Source: Chondrosia reniformis
Taxonomy: Eukaryota; Porifera; Demospongiae; Chondrillida; Chondrillidae
Assembly: GCA_947172415.1 (NCBI GenBank)
Contig: OX359192.1
Span: forward strand, 622,501-686,500
Length of the DNA stretch: 64,000 nucleotides
Direction of reading: 5' to 3'
The notes beneath the pieces are model-generated. The model ran no database searches. It saw only the letters and a program-made list of their open reading frames with translations, and was not told the origin of the DNA. Of this stretch, positions 43,412-58,663 are shown piece by piece. A program made the translations under genes and the position numbers. How positions within the stretch are numbered: the first letter of the stretch is position 1; every line of letters starts with the position of its first letter.

Positions 43412-44878
43412 TTAGTTTAATTTTCTGCAATCTTCTCCGGAACAGAGAGCTTTGGCATGAATAAATTTGTGCAGCTCTGCAATGAGATCCTTATATGTGC
43501 TCTCATTGTACACGTTTTTCAGTTGATAGTAGTCGATGCTCATATCAAACAGCTCAAACTCCACAGGAGGGTGTTCTAGAAAGGTCTTTGGCAGTGTGTT
43601 CTGGTAGTACTCAACGTAGAGGAAGTTGTGCGTCTCGTTGCAGAGTCTCACACCTAAATAAGTATTATTAGGGCCGTCAATCAAGTGTTCATATCTTATG
43701 ACTTCACCCTCATTCCAGTATTCCAGCATTGACTTATCATGTGAAGCAGGGGATTTCCCAAATAATTCCTTCAAAGAGGATCCATCCATTGATTTGGGGG
43801 GAACCCCTCCACCAAATTCAATCATGGTTGGTGCCAAATCCACTGTGGAAGCCACATCAGCCAGCACCTTGCCAGCCGGTACACCAGGACCTGCCAAGTG
43901 CAGAGGGACCCTGATGTCATGCTCGTAAGGCTGAATCTTGCAACTTGGGAGATTAAACTGACCCAACTGGAACCCATGATCACTGGTCCATATGAAGTAG
44001 GTATTGCTTAGCTGACCATTCTTTTCAAGCACAGATACTACTTCTTTCATAATATCGTCAACAGAGAGAAGTGTTCTCCAACGGTTACGGAACAGTTCAT
44101 CAGACATGCCTGCCACAAGCTCCGTGAGGTGACTCTGTTGCCTGATCACATAGTGGTGGTCCTTACCAGTGTAGTTGTAGTTGGGAGTCCGGGGGGCCTT
44201 CAGGTCCAGAAAATAGTCTTGATACCAGGGGGCAGGCGTGGCAGGGACGTGAGGCGCATGTGGAGCTATGTAAGTGAAAAAGGATTCCTCTTTCTCCAGA
44301 GCAGAAGTGATAAAGCTTAGGGAAGCATTCCCTATCAGTGACGTCATGTAGTCTTTTGGATCAATGCCAGATCTCCACTGCTTTCCATTAACGACAAAAT
44401 CGTTTTGAAAGTAATGATTATCATCACACATGGAGAACCACTCATCAAATCCCGGCAAGGCCTCTCCGGCGCAAAACGGGCCCATGCCATCCTCCCCGGG
44501 GTTGAAGTACTTACCAAAATGTCCAGTTTTGTAGCCCAAGGCCTTCATATAGACGCCTATTGAGGTGTTGGAAAAGCCCCGGTCGTTTACATTCATGTGC
44601 ATGCACCCTCTGCCTGTGGTATTGACAAAATTGTGCGGATATCTTCCGCTGATGAGAGTAGCGCGCGAAGGACAACAGATCGGAGTGTTCACGTAAAAGT
44701 GATCCAGAAAAGTTCCATATTTCCTAAAGAAGTCCAACGTAAACTTCATGGGAGTTTGCCCTCCTAAATTGATGTCCTGGTCGTCTGTCAGCAAAAGAAT
44801 AACATTCGGTTTTGTTGCCGACCTGACGAGTCTAAACTGCAAAAGTACGATAAACAAAATCTTCCAATCTGCAGCCAT
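43412..44878 (-). CDS. N-acetylglucosamine-6-sulfatase-like sulfatase
   Basis: 488 aa, single exon. A signal peptide (about 1-21) is followed by the metal-binding LLLTDDQD. The sulfatase signature CCPSRATLISGRYPHN has Cys68 as the predicted formylglycine. Later come GHFGKYFNP, YIAPHAPHVPATP and WTSDHGFQLGQF. The arrangement is closest to glucosamine-6-sulfatases (GNS family), which remove 6-O-sulfate from heparan or keratan sulfate in lysosomes or outside the cell. Substrate assignment is by family only. Many N-glycosylation sites fit a secreted or lysosomal enzyme. It is unspliced and divergent from CARD-AIG1 copy 2, with 404 bp between ATGs. A fragment of the same gene lies at 38743-38899. 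Confidence 0.92.
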   Translation of the reverse strand: MAADWKILFIVLLQFRLVRSATKPNVILLLTDDQDINLGGQTPMKFTLDFFRKYGTFLDHFYVNTPICCPSRATLISGRYPHNFVNTTGRGCMHMNVNDRGFSNTSIGVYMKALGYKTGHFGKYFNPGEDGMGPFCAGEALPGFDEWFSMCDDNHYFQNDFVVNGKQWRSGIDPKDYMTSLIGNASLSFITSALEKEESFFTYIAPHAPHVPATPAPWYQDYFLDLKAPRTPNYNYTGKDHHYVIRQQSHLTELVAGMSDELFRNRWRTLLSVDDIMKEVVSVLEKNGQLSNTYFIWTSDHGFQLGQFNLPSCKIQPYEHDIRVPLHLAGPGVPAGKVLADVASTVDLAPTMIEFGGGVPPKSMDGSSLKELFGKSPASHDKSMLEYWNEGEVIRYEHLIDGPNNTYLGVRLCNETHNFLYVEYYQNTLPKTFLEHPPVEFELFDMSIDYYQLKNVYNESTYKDLIAELHKFIHAKALCSGEDCRKLN

Positions 44879-45282
44879 TTTATAACGTTAACCACGCCCT
44901 GCTAGAGCACGCTTGTGTCTTCCAGTACTTAGTTTCATCCTACCATAATAGGCTTATGGTAATGCATGAAATATAATGCAGAGTGATCACTGATAGTACA
45001 ATAATTAATAATCCTGTTTTTTTTTTTTCCCATGAAATCCTATAATCTCCCCCTGCATGTATGGAATGTCAAGTATGATTCTTTCCGGTTTGGTCAGCCT
45101 CAATTTATTTGGCTTGAAGCTTTACAAGTGCAATTGGACTTGAATGTTGTTAAGTTAACAGAACGGAAATTCTAAAGACAACTCAGAAGATATCTGTAAT
45201 CAGTGAATCAAGGACTATATAACAAGAAGCTTATAGTCTACTGTATGGTTTAAATCTTTGAATCGATTAAAATCAGTCAGAC
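44879..45282. promoter_or_regulatory. Divergent intergenic region, sulfatase / CARD-AIG1 copy 2
   Basis: 404 bp separate the two opposite start codons and must contain both promoters. A T-run is at 45018-45029. No specific sites were recognised. Confidence 0.5.
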
Positions 45283-47643
45283 ATGGCAGAATCACAAAAG
45301 TCAGCAATACCAGGACTTCAGTGCATGTGTACTGAGTTTAAGCACGACGATTTACAAGTTGCACAGGAAGCATTTCGACAGCGAGTGACCGATTTTATAC
45401 AACGATGCGAAGCGAAGGACCTCACGCCATATCTCTTTGCTGATAGTATACTTTCTAAAACGGAACTTGAGGAAATCGATGGATGTTCCATCAAAAGAGA
45501 TCGGGGCATGAAGCTCGTTCATGCACTCCTAGAATGTAAAAGGTCAGATTGGTTCGATAAGTTGCTTCAGGCGTTATCCAATGAACCAGCGTACGAAGAT
45601 ATAATGAAAGAGCTGCATTTAGGTGAGTTCGTCTGTATGTACATAATAATTATTCGTTGTCTGAGTAAGTTTTTTTATTAAATTTATTTGTTTTCAGGTG
45701 TTAGTATATATCCTCATTTTACTAATTTATTGTATTATGCATGTGTATATGTGTATATAATATGTTCTACTTGGCTTAAATACTCTCTTTGTTAAAAATA
45801 TAGGTTATGTTAATGTTAAAGAAACTAGTCCAGAAGAACTATCTTCCTCTTCTTCCACTGATACCAAAAAGGTTTTGTCATTTTGGCCAAAAACTGAGAC
45901 TGGAACAGCTAAAAGAATAGCTACTGTAAGTACCACATATGCAAAAGGGAAAATCACAGCGTGCACATGCATATATTACATATACCCTAATGATAATTAC
46001 AATAGTGAATTGAATTGAATTGAATTGAATTGAATTGAATTGAATTATTAGACTGGAACTCCACTTAGTCCAGGGGACTATTTTTCAGGGAGGCCAGTAA
46101 CAGTACATACAACATATATATATAAACACACATACAGTAAATCAGTCATTAAAATTGGTCAGTAATCTGTTCAGTGGGCAGTGTTTGTTGTCAGGGGGTG
46201 CTTGTCACTGAAAATCACTGAAAATCTGCTGCCACGGCCTGGGCTTGAACTATGGACATCCCATAATCAATGGATCCTGAATCTTGTACCTTAGCTGTAG
46301 ACCACCAGCACCCCCAAGTGTGACATATAGACTATATACGTATATGCCATATGTACATAAATGTAATGTGCATGTATATAGTTTGCAAATTTAAAGGGAC
46401 ACACATGCAACCAAATAATCCGCACAGTTATATTCAAGTACATGGATCATTTGATTTTATAATCTTGTTGCAGATTAAAAATGCCAGTCGTATTAGAGAG
46501 AAGAGATGTTCGGACACAGCTGTCGTTAAAAAAACCATAGTGTTGGCTGGTGTAACAGGCTCCGGCAAAAGCACGCTCGGCAATTTTCTAACCAATAAAA
46601 ATACCTTTGATGTAGAAGATGCATTTGCTAATTCCAAGTCTGTCACAGAGAGGGCATGTTCCTGTGAATTTTATTATGGGAAATATATTTTGAACATGAT
46701 TGATATGCCTGGTTTGGATAGCGAATCATCTACAAAAGAGTACTTTGATAATTTTGCAAGAACATTTATGGAAGCAAAAGATGGAATTGATGCGATTTTG
46801 CTTTGTTGCAGATGTAGTGAGAGATTTGGAGAGCTTGAAGAGGCATTCACAGAGTTTTTGGAAGCTATCGGGAGGAATTGCTGTATTTGGGATCATTGCA
46901 TTTTAATGCTGACTGAAGGCTACAAGGCAGGCAAAATTGAATCTGAAAGAAAGAAAATGCTCTTTCAGCAAATTGAAAAGGGCAAAGTTCACCCAACTTT
47001 AGTAAGCTGGCTGGAGAAGGTACAGAACAGATGCATCATTGTAGAATCAGTCATTGATATTTCAGAAAAGTACAGATGTCAAAAACTGAATGACTTACTC
47101 GGCCTGGTTGGCAAAATGTGTGTAAGATCTAGTGCAGAAGAATCTTACACCCCCTTGAACTTGGATATTTTGAGACTGGCCCGTGAGATATCTAGCCATG
47201 AGATATCTAGCAGTGAAACTACCCAATCAAGTTCCGTGGAAATGTTAGCCAATATTCTGCAATCAATAGGAATAGAGTTGTCTGCATCTAAAAGAGAAAT
47301 GAGGGCTGACTTGCTCCAGCAGCGAATCAAGGACCTGCTTCTTAAAAAGGATAGGGAATTTAAAAGGATAGATGATGAGAAGAAACAGATAACCACACAA
47401 CTGAAAATGATGGAATTGAATAGTGATGCCAAGGAGAGGGAATACCAGGCTCTTGTAAAGATAAATCAGCATTTGCAGGATGAAAAGAGAGCACAAGTGA
47501 AAGAACTTGAAGAGACCAATGAACATTTTAAATCTTTGATAAATGAGAAAGTAGAGCTAAACCTACAGCTAGCTGATCAGCAGCCGAAAGTGAAAGAAAT
47601 ATGTCAAACTAAGACAAAAAGGAATAGTTGTACTTTGATCTAG
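45283..47643 (+). CDS. CARD-AIG1 GTPase with C-terminal CaaX box, copy 2
   Basis: Three exons: 45283-45622, 45804-45925 and 46474-47643, joining in phase to 543 aa. Exon 1 encodes a CARD-like helical domain (FIQRCEAKDLTPYLFADSIL, LVHALLECKRSDWFDKLLQ). Exon 2 encodes a Ser-rich linker. Exon 3 encodes an AIG1-type GTPase (GVTGSGKST, DMPGLDSE; diverged G4 LTEGYKAG), then about 150 residues of coiled coil. The protein ends KTKRNSCTLI: a basic stretch plus CaaX, predicted to be geranylgeranylated because of the final Ile. GIMAP/AIG1 GTPases act in immune-cell survival and pathogen responses, and CARDs recruit signalling partners. Together this suggests a membrane-anchored innate immune GTPase, which is inference. 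Confidence 0.9.
46014..46318 (-). mobile_element. tRNA-derived SINE
   Basis: Read on the minus strand it starts GGGGGTGCTGGTGGTCTACA, a tRNA-like A-box region. About 45 bp later comes AGTTCAAGCCC, close to the B-box consensus GGTTCGANTCC. It ends in about eight TTCAA/TCAAT pentamers (plus-strand AATTG repeats at 46014-46047). A pol III promoter head with a simple-repeat tail is the SINE pattern. It lies antisense in intron 2 of CARD-AIG1 copy 2. Confidence 0.75.
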
Positions 47644-48316
47644 CCATGGGGCCAGTTAACAAATTAAACCCATAGAATTGTGTGTGAGACTATATAGATC
47701 TATATATATTTAGCTAATGAAATGTTTCAAATGATCATGAGTTTTGCAAAATTTTAATTTGATATCTAGCCAAATTTGCCCTATATCTCTCACCATACAT
47801 TAACTTTGTATATATATAGCAGTAATTTAATGTACATTTAGTGCTGCAACTCTGTCAACTGAAAAGATATGAATCTGAAACTCTGTGCCAGTATTCACAG
47901 TCATGTATGAAAGGTTTCCAATGAGTTTTGCAAATTTTGATATCTAGCCAAATTTACCCTATCTCTCACCATACATTAACTTCTTATAGCAGCAATTTAA
48001 TGTTGCAACCTGCTACATTCCTGATATATATATACAAAGACTGCTTGAGGATGCAGGAAGTCACAGACTATATATATATCTTCATACCATGTGTTGCTGC
48101 ATCTAGGGGGTTGCTTACTACCATGTGTTGCTACATCTAGGGGGTTGCTTACTACCATGTGTTGCTGCATTTAAGGGGTTGCTTATTACCTTGTAAATTA
48201 AGGTTGTAAGACTAACTGCAAATCAGATCATGTGTTTATTAGTCTAAATTAATTTAATTCAAAATTTGTTAATTGACAAATTGCATGCCATGTGTATTAC
48301 ATAAAATGAAGCAAGT
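47644..48316. other. Intergenic with two local direct repeats
   Basis: A ~90-bp segment (GAGTTTTGCAAA...GATATCTAGCCAAATTT...) occurs at about 47740-47833 and again at 47920-48003. A 33-bp unit (ACCATGTGTTGCT.CAT.TA...) is repeated three times at 48086-48190. No gene is seen. Confidence 0.75.
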
Positions 48317-51290
48317 TTAAACCAGTAAAACTGCATTAATACAGCCGTCATTTTCAGGATGGTTGGTGACTTGAGCAAACTTTCCTATCATAATGAAGGA
48401 TAATACAAAATAAGCATGCCTACCTACAAGCAGCTAAGTGTATACAAGGTCATATGAATTTGAGTTGTTAGAACAGACTCACCCCAAATTACCTTCCCTC
48501 CTTGCGTCACCAGGCCCAGTTCGCTGATGTTCACTTCAAGGACGGTTCCCTTGGTGATCACCCCCAGCTGGGTGTACAGGGGAGACTGGGGATTCTTCTT
48601 GACGCTGATGATGGGCAGATAAAATGTTGCTTTCAACTCTGGGTGAGTCACATGAGCCTTCTTGAAGCGCATACCCTGAATCAGAAATAGACGGTAGGTA
48701 TGCATGGCTGATAAACCAGATAATCTAACTGCAGTGTTTCATAGATAGAAGAGAAGGCCTTATCAAAATATAATTAATGAAAAATCTAATACACCATTTT
48801 CCTATATGCTATGCCTACTCTGTAAACATGTAATGTAATGTAGCTCCAAGCAAAGGTTTAGGGCAAAGTTGTCTTGCTAATTGCATAATAGCTCAAAATA
48901 GATATACGTAGAGTATAGTCAGAGTGTGAATAGAACCAATTTCTAGTCATTGATCATGGTAGCATTACTTCAATAGCCAACCCCTGTCTCAGGAATTAAT
49001 TGCTTGGATACACTGTTGACATATTAGAGGAGCATATTAAGTCAAATCTATAACTACTACATGCTACTCACCATGGGTCGAATGAATCTCTCAAACTTTG
49101 GTGGTTTTCGGGTGAACCCTTCGCCAACAAAACAAGCCTTTGTGACCATCCTCTTCCAACCTTTTCCTGACAAACACATACACAATAATAACTGTATGCA
49201 TATGAGAGAATGTGTGAGATTAAACACTACACCAGCAAATATGTACGTACCACAGAAAGAAAGTGCATCTTCCTCACATAAATATGGAGGCTAATTTACT
49301 TATTAGTGTAAAGTATCAATAACAACTATTTCGTGTTACATATCTAGTAATATAAAGGGTGTAGTATATTACTAACTCACTTCTTGTTTTTCCAGTCTTG
49401 ATAACTTTAAACACTTCATCTTCTCCAACTGCTTTAACTTTGGGAAGTGGTACTGTCCATTTACCCTAAAACAAGTATACATAAATATAATATGCACTGA
49501 TACGTACGTACGTATGTACAATACATACTATTACGTAAGAGATGAAGGTTTAGTGAGCTTCAGCAACATGAATTGATAAATTCTGAATGTTTCTACCCTG
49601 AGGTCTTCATCAGCAATATATGATATATTGTATATATATTGCTGATGAAGACCTCAGGGTCGAAACATTTAGAATTTATCAATTCATGTTGCTAAAGCTC
49701 AATAAACCTTCATCTCTTATAATGATCGCAACAAGCACTCCCAATTCCTTCAGACTATTACATATATATGTGTACATAGGTACATACGTACATATGTATA
49801 CACTTACGGCTTTCTCCTTTCTCTTCTGTTTGACCATATTACTCAATACTTTAGCTCTAGACTGGCCCTCTCTATATGTATTAGTATACACAAATATAAA
49901 CAAATTGGGCAATAGTTATCTCAGCCTATCAAAACCTTGTATACCCGTATATCTAAGAGGTAGGGAGATATAAGACCTCATGTACTGACCTATCTAAGAG
50001 GTAGGGAGATATAAGACCTCATATACTAACCTATCTAAGAGGTAGGGAGATAGAAGACCTCATATACTGACCTATCTAAGAGGTAGGGAGATATAAGACC
50101 TCATGTACTGACCTATCTAAGAGGTAGGGAGATATAAGACCTCATATACTGACCTATCTAAGAGGTAGGGAGATATAAGACCTCATATACTGACCTATCT
50201 AAGAGGTAGGGAGATAGAAGACCTCATATACTGACCTATCTAAGAGGTAGGGAGATATAAGACCTCATATACTAACCTATCTAAGAGGTAAGCGGGAACT
50301 GCTCCCTTTGGCAAAACATCCTCTGCCTTCTTCTTGGTTTGTCTTTCTTCATGTAGTTTCATTCTGGGAGGAGAAACGTTCAAAATAATTCAATCAAAAC
50401 CTCTCCACGCATACGTATAAAGCTGTCATCTATGCTTGATAATTAAATAGGACATGTAGCCAATAGAAGGGTGCACTCAAAGATCTGACCTCTTAAAACA
50501 ACAGTAGTATTGTAGAGGGACACCTGATGGATGTCCAGTAAGGTCAAATAAGGAGCAGTGTGCATTTTGTTAGGCCCTTCCATGGATACATCCACACATG
50601 TCAAAAAGATACAGGCTGTTCTGAATATATAGATTACAGCTACAGACTTAATTGTTTCCTTCAAATAATCATCATATAAACTTATCACTTTACCTTTTTC
50701 TCATTTCAATCTTCTGCTTAAATCTTTGTCTATTGTATAATTTAGCTCTGATATTGTGCAAAAAGAACACAAGTATTTTATGGACACGTGACAGACATTT
50801 TCAATGTACTCACTTAAATCCATGAAGTGCCTTTGCCTTCCTACTGAGAGTATGGGGCTCCCGGCCTTCCTTCTTACGTCTGCCACAAGAAGAGACATTA
50901 AAGTGGATATCCCAGACATTCAGTATACAGCAGGTACATGTTCCAAACAACCTCGTTATGTGAAAGTGCTCCCCTTGGTAACTCACTTCTTTTCAAAGTG
51001 GTCCAGTCGATACCCGCGCCTCTTGCGGGCAAGTTCTATGTATTCGTTTTGCGGCTGTAAAACAATAAAATGTGCTTACATAATAACGCACAACAATAAA
51101 GCTAAGGCAAGTTTATAAAATAGAAAAACAACTTGGCTAGCAAAAATCAGCTTTAAGAATCACTAAATTTCATAAAGTCTATAACTTTGCAATTAAAAAC
51201 TAGACATTTCTATCATAAGCGTCAAGATCTCTTAACGATCAGGTACAGTTAAAAAAATCGACATTTCGTCCACTCACCATCTTTAGTGTC
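48317..51290 (-). CDS. NSA2: NSA2 ribosome biogenesis factor
   Basis: Ten exons (minus): 51290-51288, 51054-50987, 50879-50814, 50747-50694, 50363-50277, 49871-49808, 49465-49381, 49166-49072, 48675-48483 and 48384-48317. They join in phase to 260 aa, the same length as the human protein. Clear matches include [69 protein letters not shown] and the C-terminal [17 protein letters not shown]2 is a nucleolar pre-60S assembly factor needed for 27S rRNA processing (family knowledge). The first coding exon is the ATG alone. The start is 57 bp from SLC30A5 on the other strand. The intron after exon 5 holds a minisatellite that repeats the splice donor. Confidence 0.97.
48776..48866 (+). repeat. Dispersed repeat family R1, copy d
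   Basis: GAAAAATCTAATACACCATT...ATGCTATGCCTACTCTGTAA matches the left half of R1. The copy lies in the last-but-one large NSA2 intron. Confidence 0.7.
49535..49720. repeat. Near-perfect ~85-bp hairpin in NSA2 intron
   Basis: The left arm (49535 to about 49621, TAAGAGATGAAGGTTTA...GACCTCA-side) and the right arm (about 49634-49720) are inverted copies with few mismatches and a loop of about 12 bp. The intron lies between NSA2 exons 6 and 7, so the hairpin is transcribed with the gene. It looks like a foldback element and would form a long dsRNA stem. Confidence 0.9.
49944..50290. repeat. 41-bp minisatellite repeating an NSA2 splice donor
   Basis: About nine copies of a 41-bp unit containing CTATCTAAGAGGTA at exact 41-bp spacing (starts near 49952, 49993, 50034 ... 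50280). On the gene strand each unit reads TACCTCTTAGATAG then GT[C/T]AGTATATGAG. That equals the last 14 bases of NSA2 exon 5 plus its 5' splice site. Confidence 0.92.
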
Positions 51291-51347
51291 ACACGTGGGT
51301 TATTGCGCAATGCGATTAATCATAAGAAAAATGGACGCTCGCAGACA
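51291..51347. promoter_or_regulatory. Putative bidirectional promoter NSA2/SLC30A5
   Basis: 57 bp between divergent start codons. It contains CACACGTGGG (an E-box-like CACGTG) at about 51289-51300, next to the NSA2 ATG. Confidence 0.6.
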
Positions 51348-55893
<4,546 letters not shown>

Positions 55894-57059
55894 CACAAGT
55901 GTATTTTATGACACTTAAATCTGTGAAAGTATTTATTTATTTTGTTATGTTTGGCATTATTCAATAATTATTTTTGTGTTTGAGAACAATAAATTGTTTC
56001 ATGCATATGAATAATTAAACCAGATACATGTGCATGTATCAAATGTTTCTATATTCTGGGACCGAAGATTAACTGCATGTAGTTTGCTTTCTCTATGAAT
56101 TAGATGTATGTACATTAACAATAAGCCACCTAAACAGGCTTTATACCGGCAATGACCTGCTCCCAGTCAGCTGGGGCACCTGGGTGGACGGCCTGGTAGC
56201 CTTGCAAGTGGCAGTACAGAAATAATATAATAGTCTTTTAGAATTAAGTCATTAAGGCTGGGGTAGAGTGTGTGTCGCAACAGTGCAAGGAATGATCTAT
56301 GCCATTGGGGTTGGCAGTGTGGCGTGTTATGACACTCAGATGAAGGAATGGCTTTTTCTATCCTCTTTGAAGAATAACATTGAAATACTTGGATGTACCA
56401 GTTGAAAGACTAAGCATATAACTAGTACTAGCTATATAGACTATACAGTATGTCAATCTCTTGTTTTGTATATTTATTGACTCTACAATTTAATTATACA
56501 ATATGAATGGTACATACTTGAAATGGTAGGAATGTCCAGCAGTGATCAATTACCCACAGATAACATTAGTATTTGATCAATGTCTATCGAAACATTAATC
56601 TCCCATTCTAGAAATTTGGAATTAGACTCTTAATTTCACACAAGCTAATGTGTATCCGTCTAGTTGTAAAATTGACTATGTACTAAATTTAAGTGTGATA
56701 TTTTTAAGGAGTTTGTAAAATATATTAAAGTTGCACTTTACAGGTTAACATTATTCTGTATGGATATAATGATCTTTGCAGGATAACATGCTCAATCAAA
56801 CTCATCATGCAGACTTCCAATGCAGATAAGTGATTTATGATTGTGTAATATTAAATATTAATGTTGGCAGTGCACACCCTGACTGACCGAGTGCTCACAG
56901 TATAATTATATTGTATGTAACTATTATGTGACCACAAAGTGACATCTGTCCAGTGGTCAATACAGCCGATGAATAAGTTAATTTCAAATGTTTTTTTTCT
57001 TCATACATATAACTAATTTTTCAGCAATTAAATTAAAGGATCAGTGAATGGCTATATAG
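55894..57059. other. Intergenic downstream of SLC30A5
   Basis: No gene is seen. It contains an R3 half-copy at 56140-56235 and otherwise AT-rich unique sequence. Confidence 0.6.
56140..56235. repeat. Dispersed repeat family R3, partial copy
   Basis: GCTCCCAGTCAGC..GGGGCACCTGGGTGGACGGC and CCTTGCAAGTGGC match 43150-43220. Confidence 0.7.
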
Positions 57060-57476
57060 CCATAAAACTGCAAAGTTTGTCGCAAACGTGGTTCATAATG
57101 TAAACTACCCCTCAACACGCAGGAAGAACAATCTACACTTGAAGCGACCACTAACCAATGCCTATCGTTCAACATTTGAATATCAAGGGGCATATCATTT
57201 TAACTGTCTGCCATCTGCTATCAAAGACATTAGAGATGCAAAATCATTCAGAAGAGCCCTAGCCAACTTGAACTGTACAAATGTGAATTAATTCCATGAA
57301 CTTAATATATATCCATTTAAACTCTTTAAATCTATTTACTATATTTCCTCATTAACATTATGCATTCACTCTCTATCTTTTTGCATTGTACTTGATCCAG
57401 GACCTGCATGAAAATCCACCGATGATGTGGATGCAGCACTCCTGATGACAAATAAAAATATCTATCTATCTATCTA
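57060..57476 (+). mobile_element. Non-LTR retrotransposon 3' end
   Basis: A frame at about 57088-57291 encodes the conserved C-terminal tail of CR1/L2-like reverse-transcriptase proteins: STRRKNNLHLKRPLTNAY, then YQGAYHFNCLPSAIKDI and SFRRAL. It is followed by a ~165-bp 3' UTR and a (TATC)n tail at 57455-57476, as is typical of such LINEs. The rest of the element is missing, so it is a 5'-truncated copy. Confidence 0.8.
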
Positions 57477-57689
57477 TAACTTATGTAAGACAACTCATTA
57501 AATAGTCAAATTATAAGACTACACAGTAACTTAATTGGCACTGTCAAATGAACAACTTCATGAACACAATGAAGATTCAGGACACAACAGCTCCTCCCTA
57601 CAGCATTTCCTACAGAATGGAAATACATTAATAAAATGATGCAGTTATATGCTTCATAAGTGACTTAACTTGAGAAAAATAAATCTTGA

Positions 57690-58330
57690 AACTGGTCGTG
57701 TACTTCTCTCAGCACAACTCAAGTAGAGCTGCCCCAGGGCACACCACGAGGAGGTGAAAGTACATCGTGCCCCACCCCACAGCGTTGACACTAACTATTG
57801 TGTAACAGAAGCTGTAACTGCGCAGTAATCTGCACTCATGGAGTTACTAGCCATGACATAGGAATCGATCAGCGTTAGCCTCACTTTCAGCCTATGCCAA
57901 GTCCGACCCTCCCGAACCGCAAACTGCCCCGATGAGAATCAGTGTGTTGCCACACCTTTAACTCCTCAGGATCGGATGACGTCCTTGAAGTGGGGACTGG
58001 CGAAACAACTGCCCAAATCAGGTGTCGACAACCGACTTCAACTTACATAGTTACGTGATCACCTCAATCTCCGTGCCGTCAGACTCCAGCCGAAGCCAGA
58101 GCTAGTGAGGACCAATCCCAAGCACCAACCCTCCCACTGAGTTCCTAATCAGATTGCATATCCAACGTGACACCAGGCCGCATTCTTAGCTCGCTGTCGG
58201 AGCTAAGGGGAATCCTGGGTCTACTTGTCTAGCGCTCCGAACAGGACTACTCGGGATAAGGAAAGACCACCGTCAGGCACAGAAACTTTAGCAATCTCAC
58301 GCGTCAAGTAAGCCACTGGGGGTAAACTGA
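57690..58330 (-). repeat. Diverged dispersed element, copy 2
   Basis: The reverse complement of 57725-58000 matches about 540-790 in blocks (GATTCTCATCGGGGC.GTTTG.GGT, GGGGCACGA.GTACTT, CCTCCTCGTGGTGTGCCCTG). It is more GC-rich than its flanks and has no long ORF. Family unknown. Confidence 0.6.
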
Positions 58331-58663
58331 GATTTTTCACACCTCGCCATCTTTTATATGGCTGCATTCCATTTTTCCCGCGCAAACTCCAAATTAGGAA
58401 ATCACGGTCACGTGTTTAGATGACGTCAGCCTTGATTATAGTTTCTTTGGCTTTCACACTTTCACAATACAAAATGGCTGACGAAGCGCTAATTGTAATT
58501 GCTAATTGAAGAGAGGTGCGCGAGCAATATTATTATTTTGCATCGCAGTCCTGGTGAATTTGAGAACTTTAGAAATTTGTGATGAACAAAAGAGTCGTCT
58601 GTCGATTTTCTCTCCGAAGCTTTTCTTAATCTCACGCTAACCTAGTCTCGCGTAGCCCTACAG
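58331..58663. other. Unassigned sequence upstream of kinase pseudogene
   Basis: Contains TCACGTG and TGACGTCA-like sites near 58408-58429 and a very short frame (ATGGCTGACGAAGCGC...). This could be an old promoter region. No kinase N-lobe exon is detectable. Confidence 0.4.

Noticed and set aside
46351..46473. Upstream extension of the CARD-AIG1 copy 2 GTPase ORF (MYINVMCMYIVC...)
   Set aside because: The extension is intronic. A good acceptor at 46473 and phase agreement with exon 2 define the exon start.
49620..49973. 117-aa ORF next to the 49.5-49.7 kb hairpin
   Set aside because: It spans intron, hairpin arm and the antisense of NSA2 exon 6. No domain.
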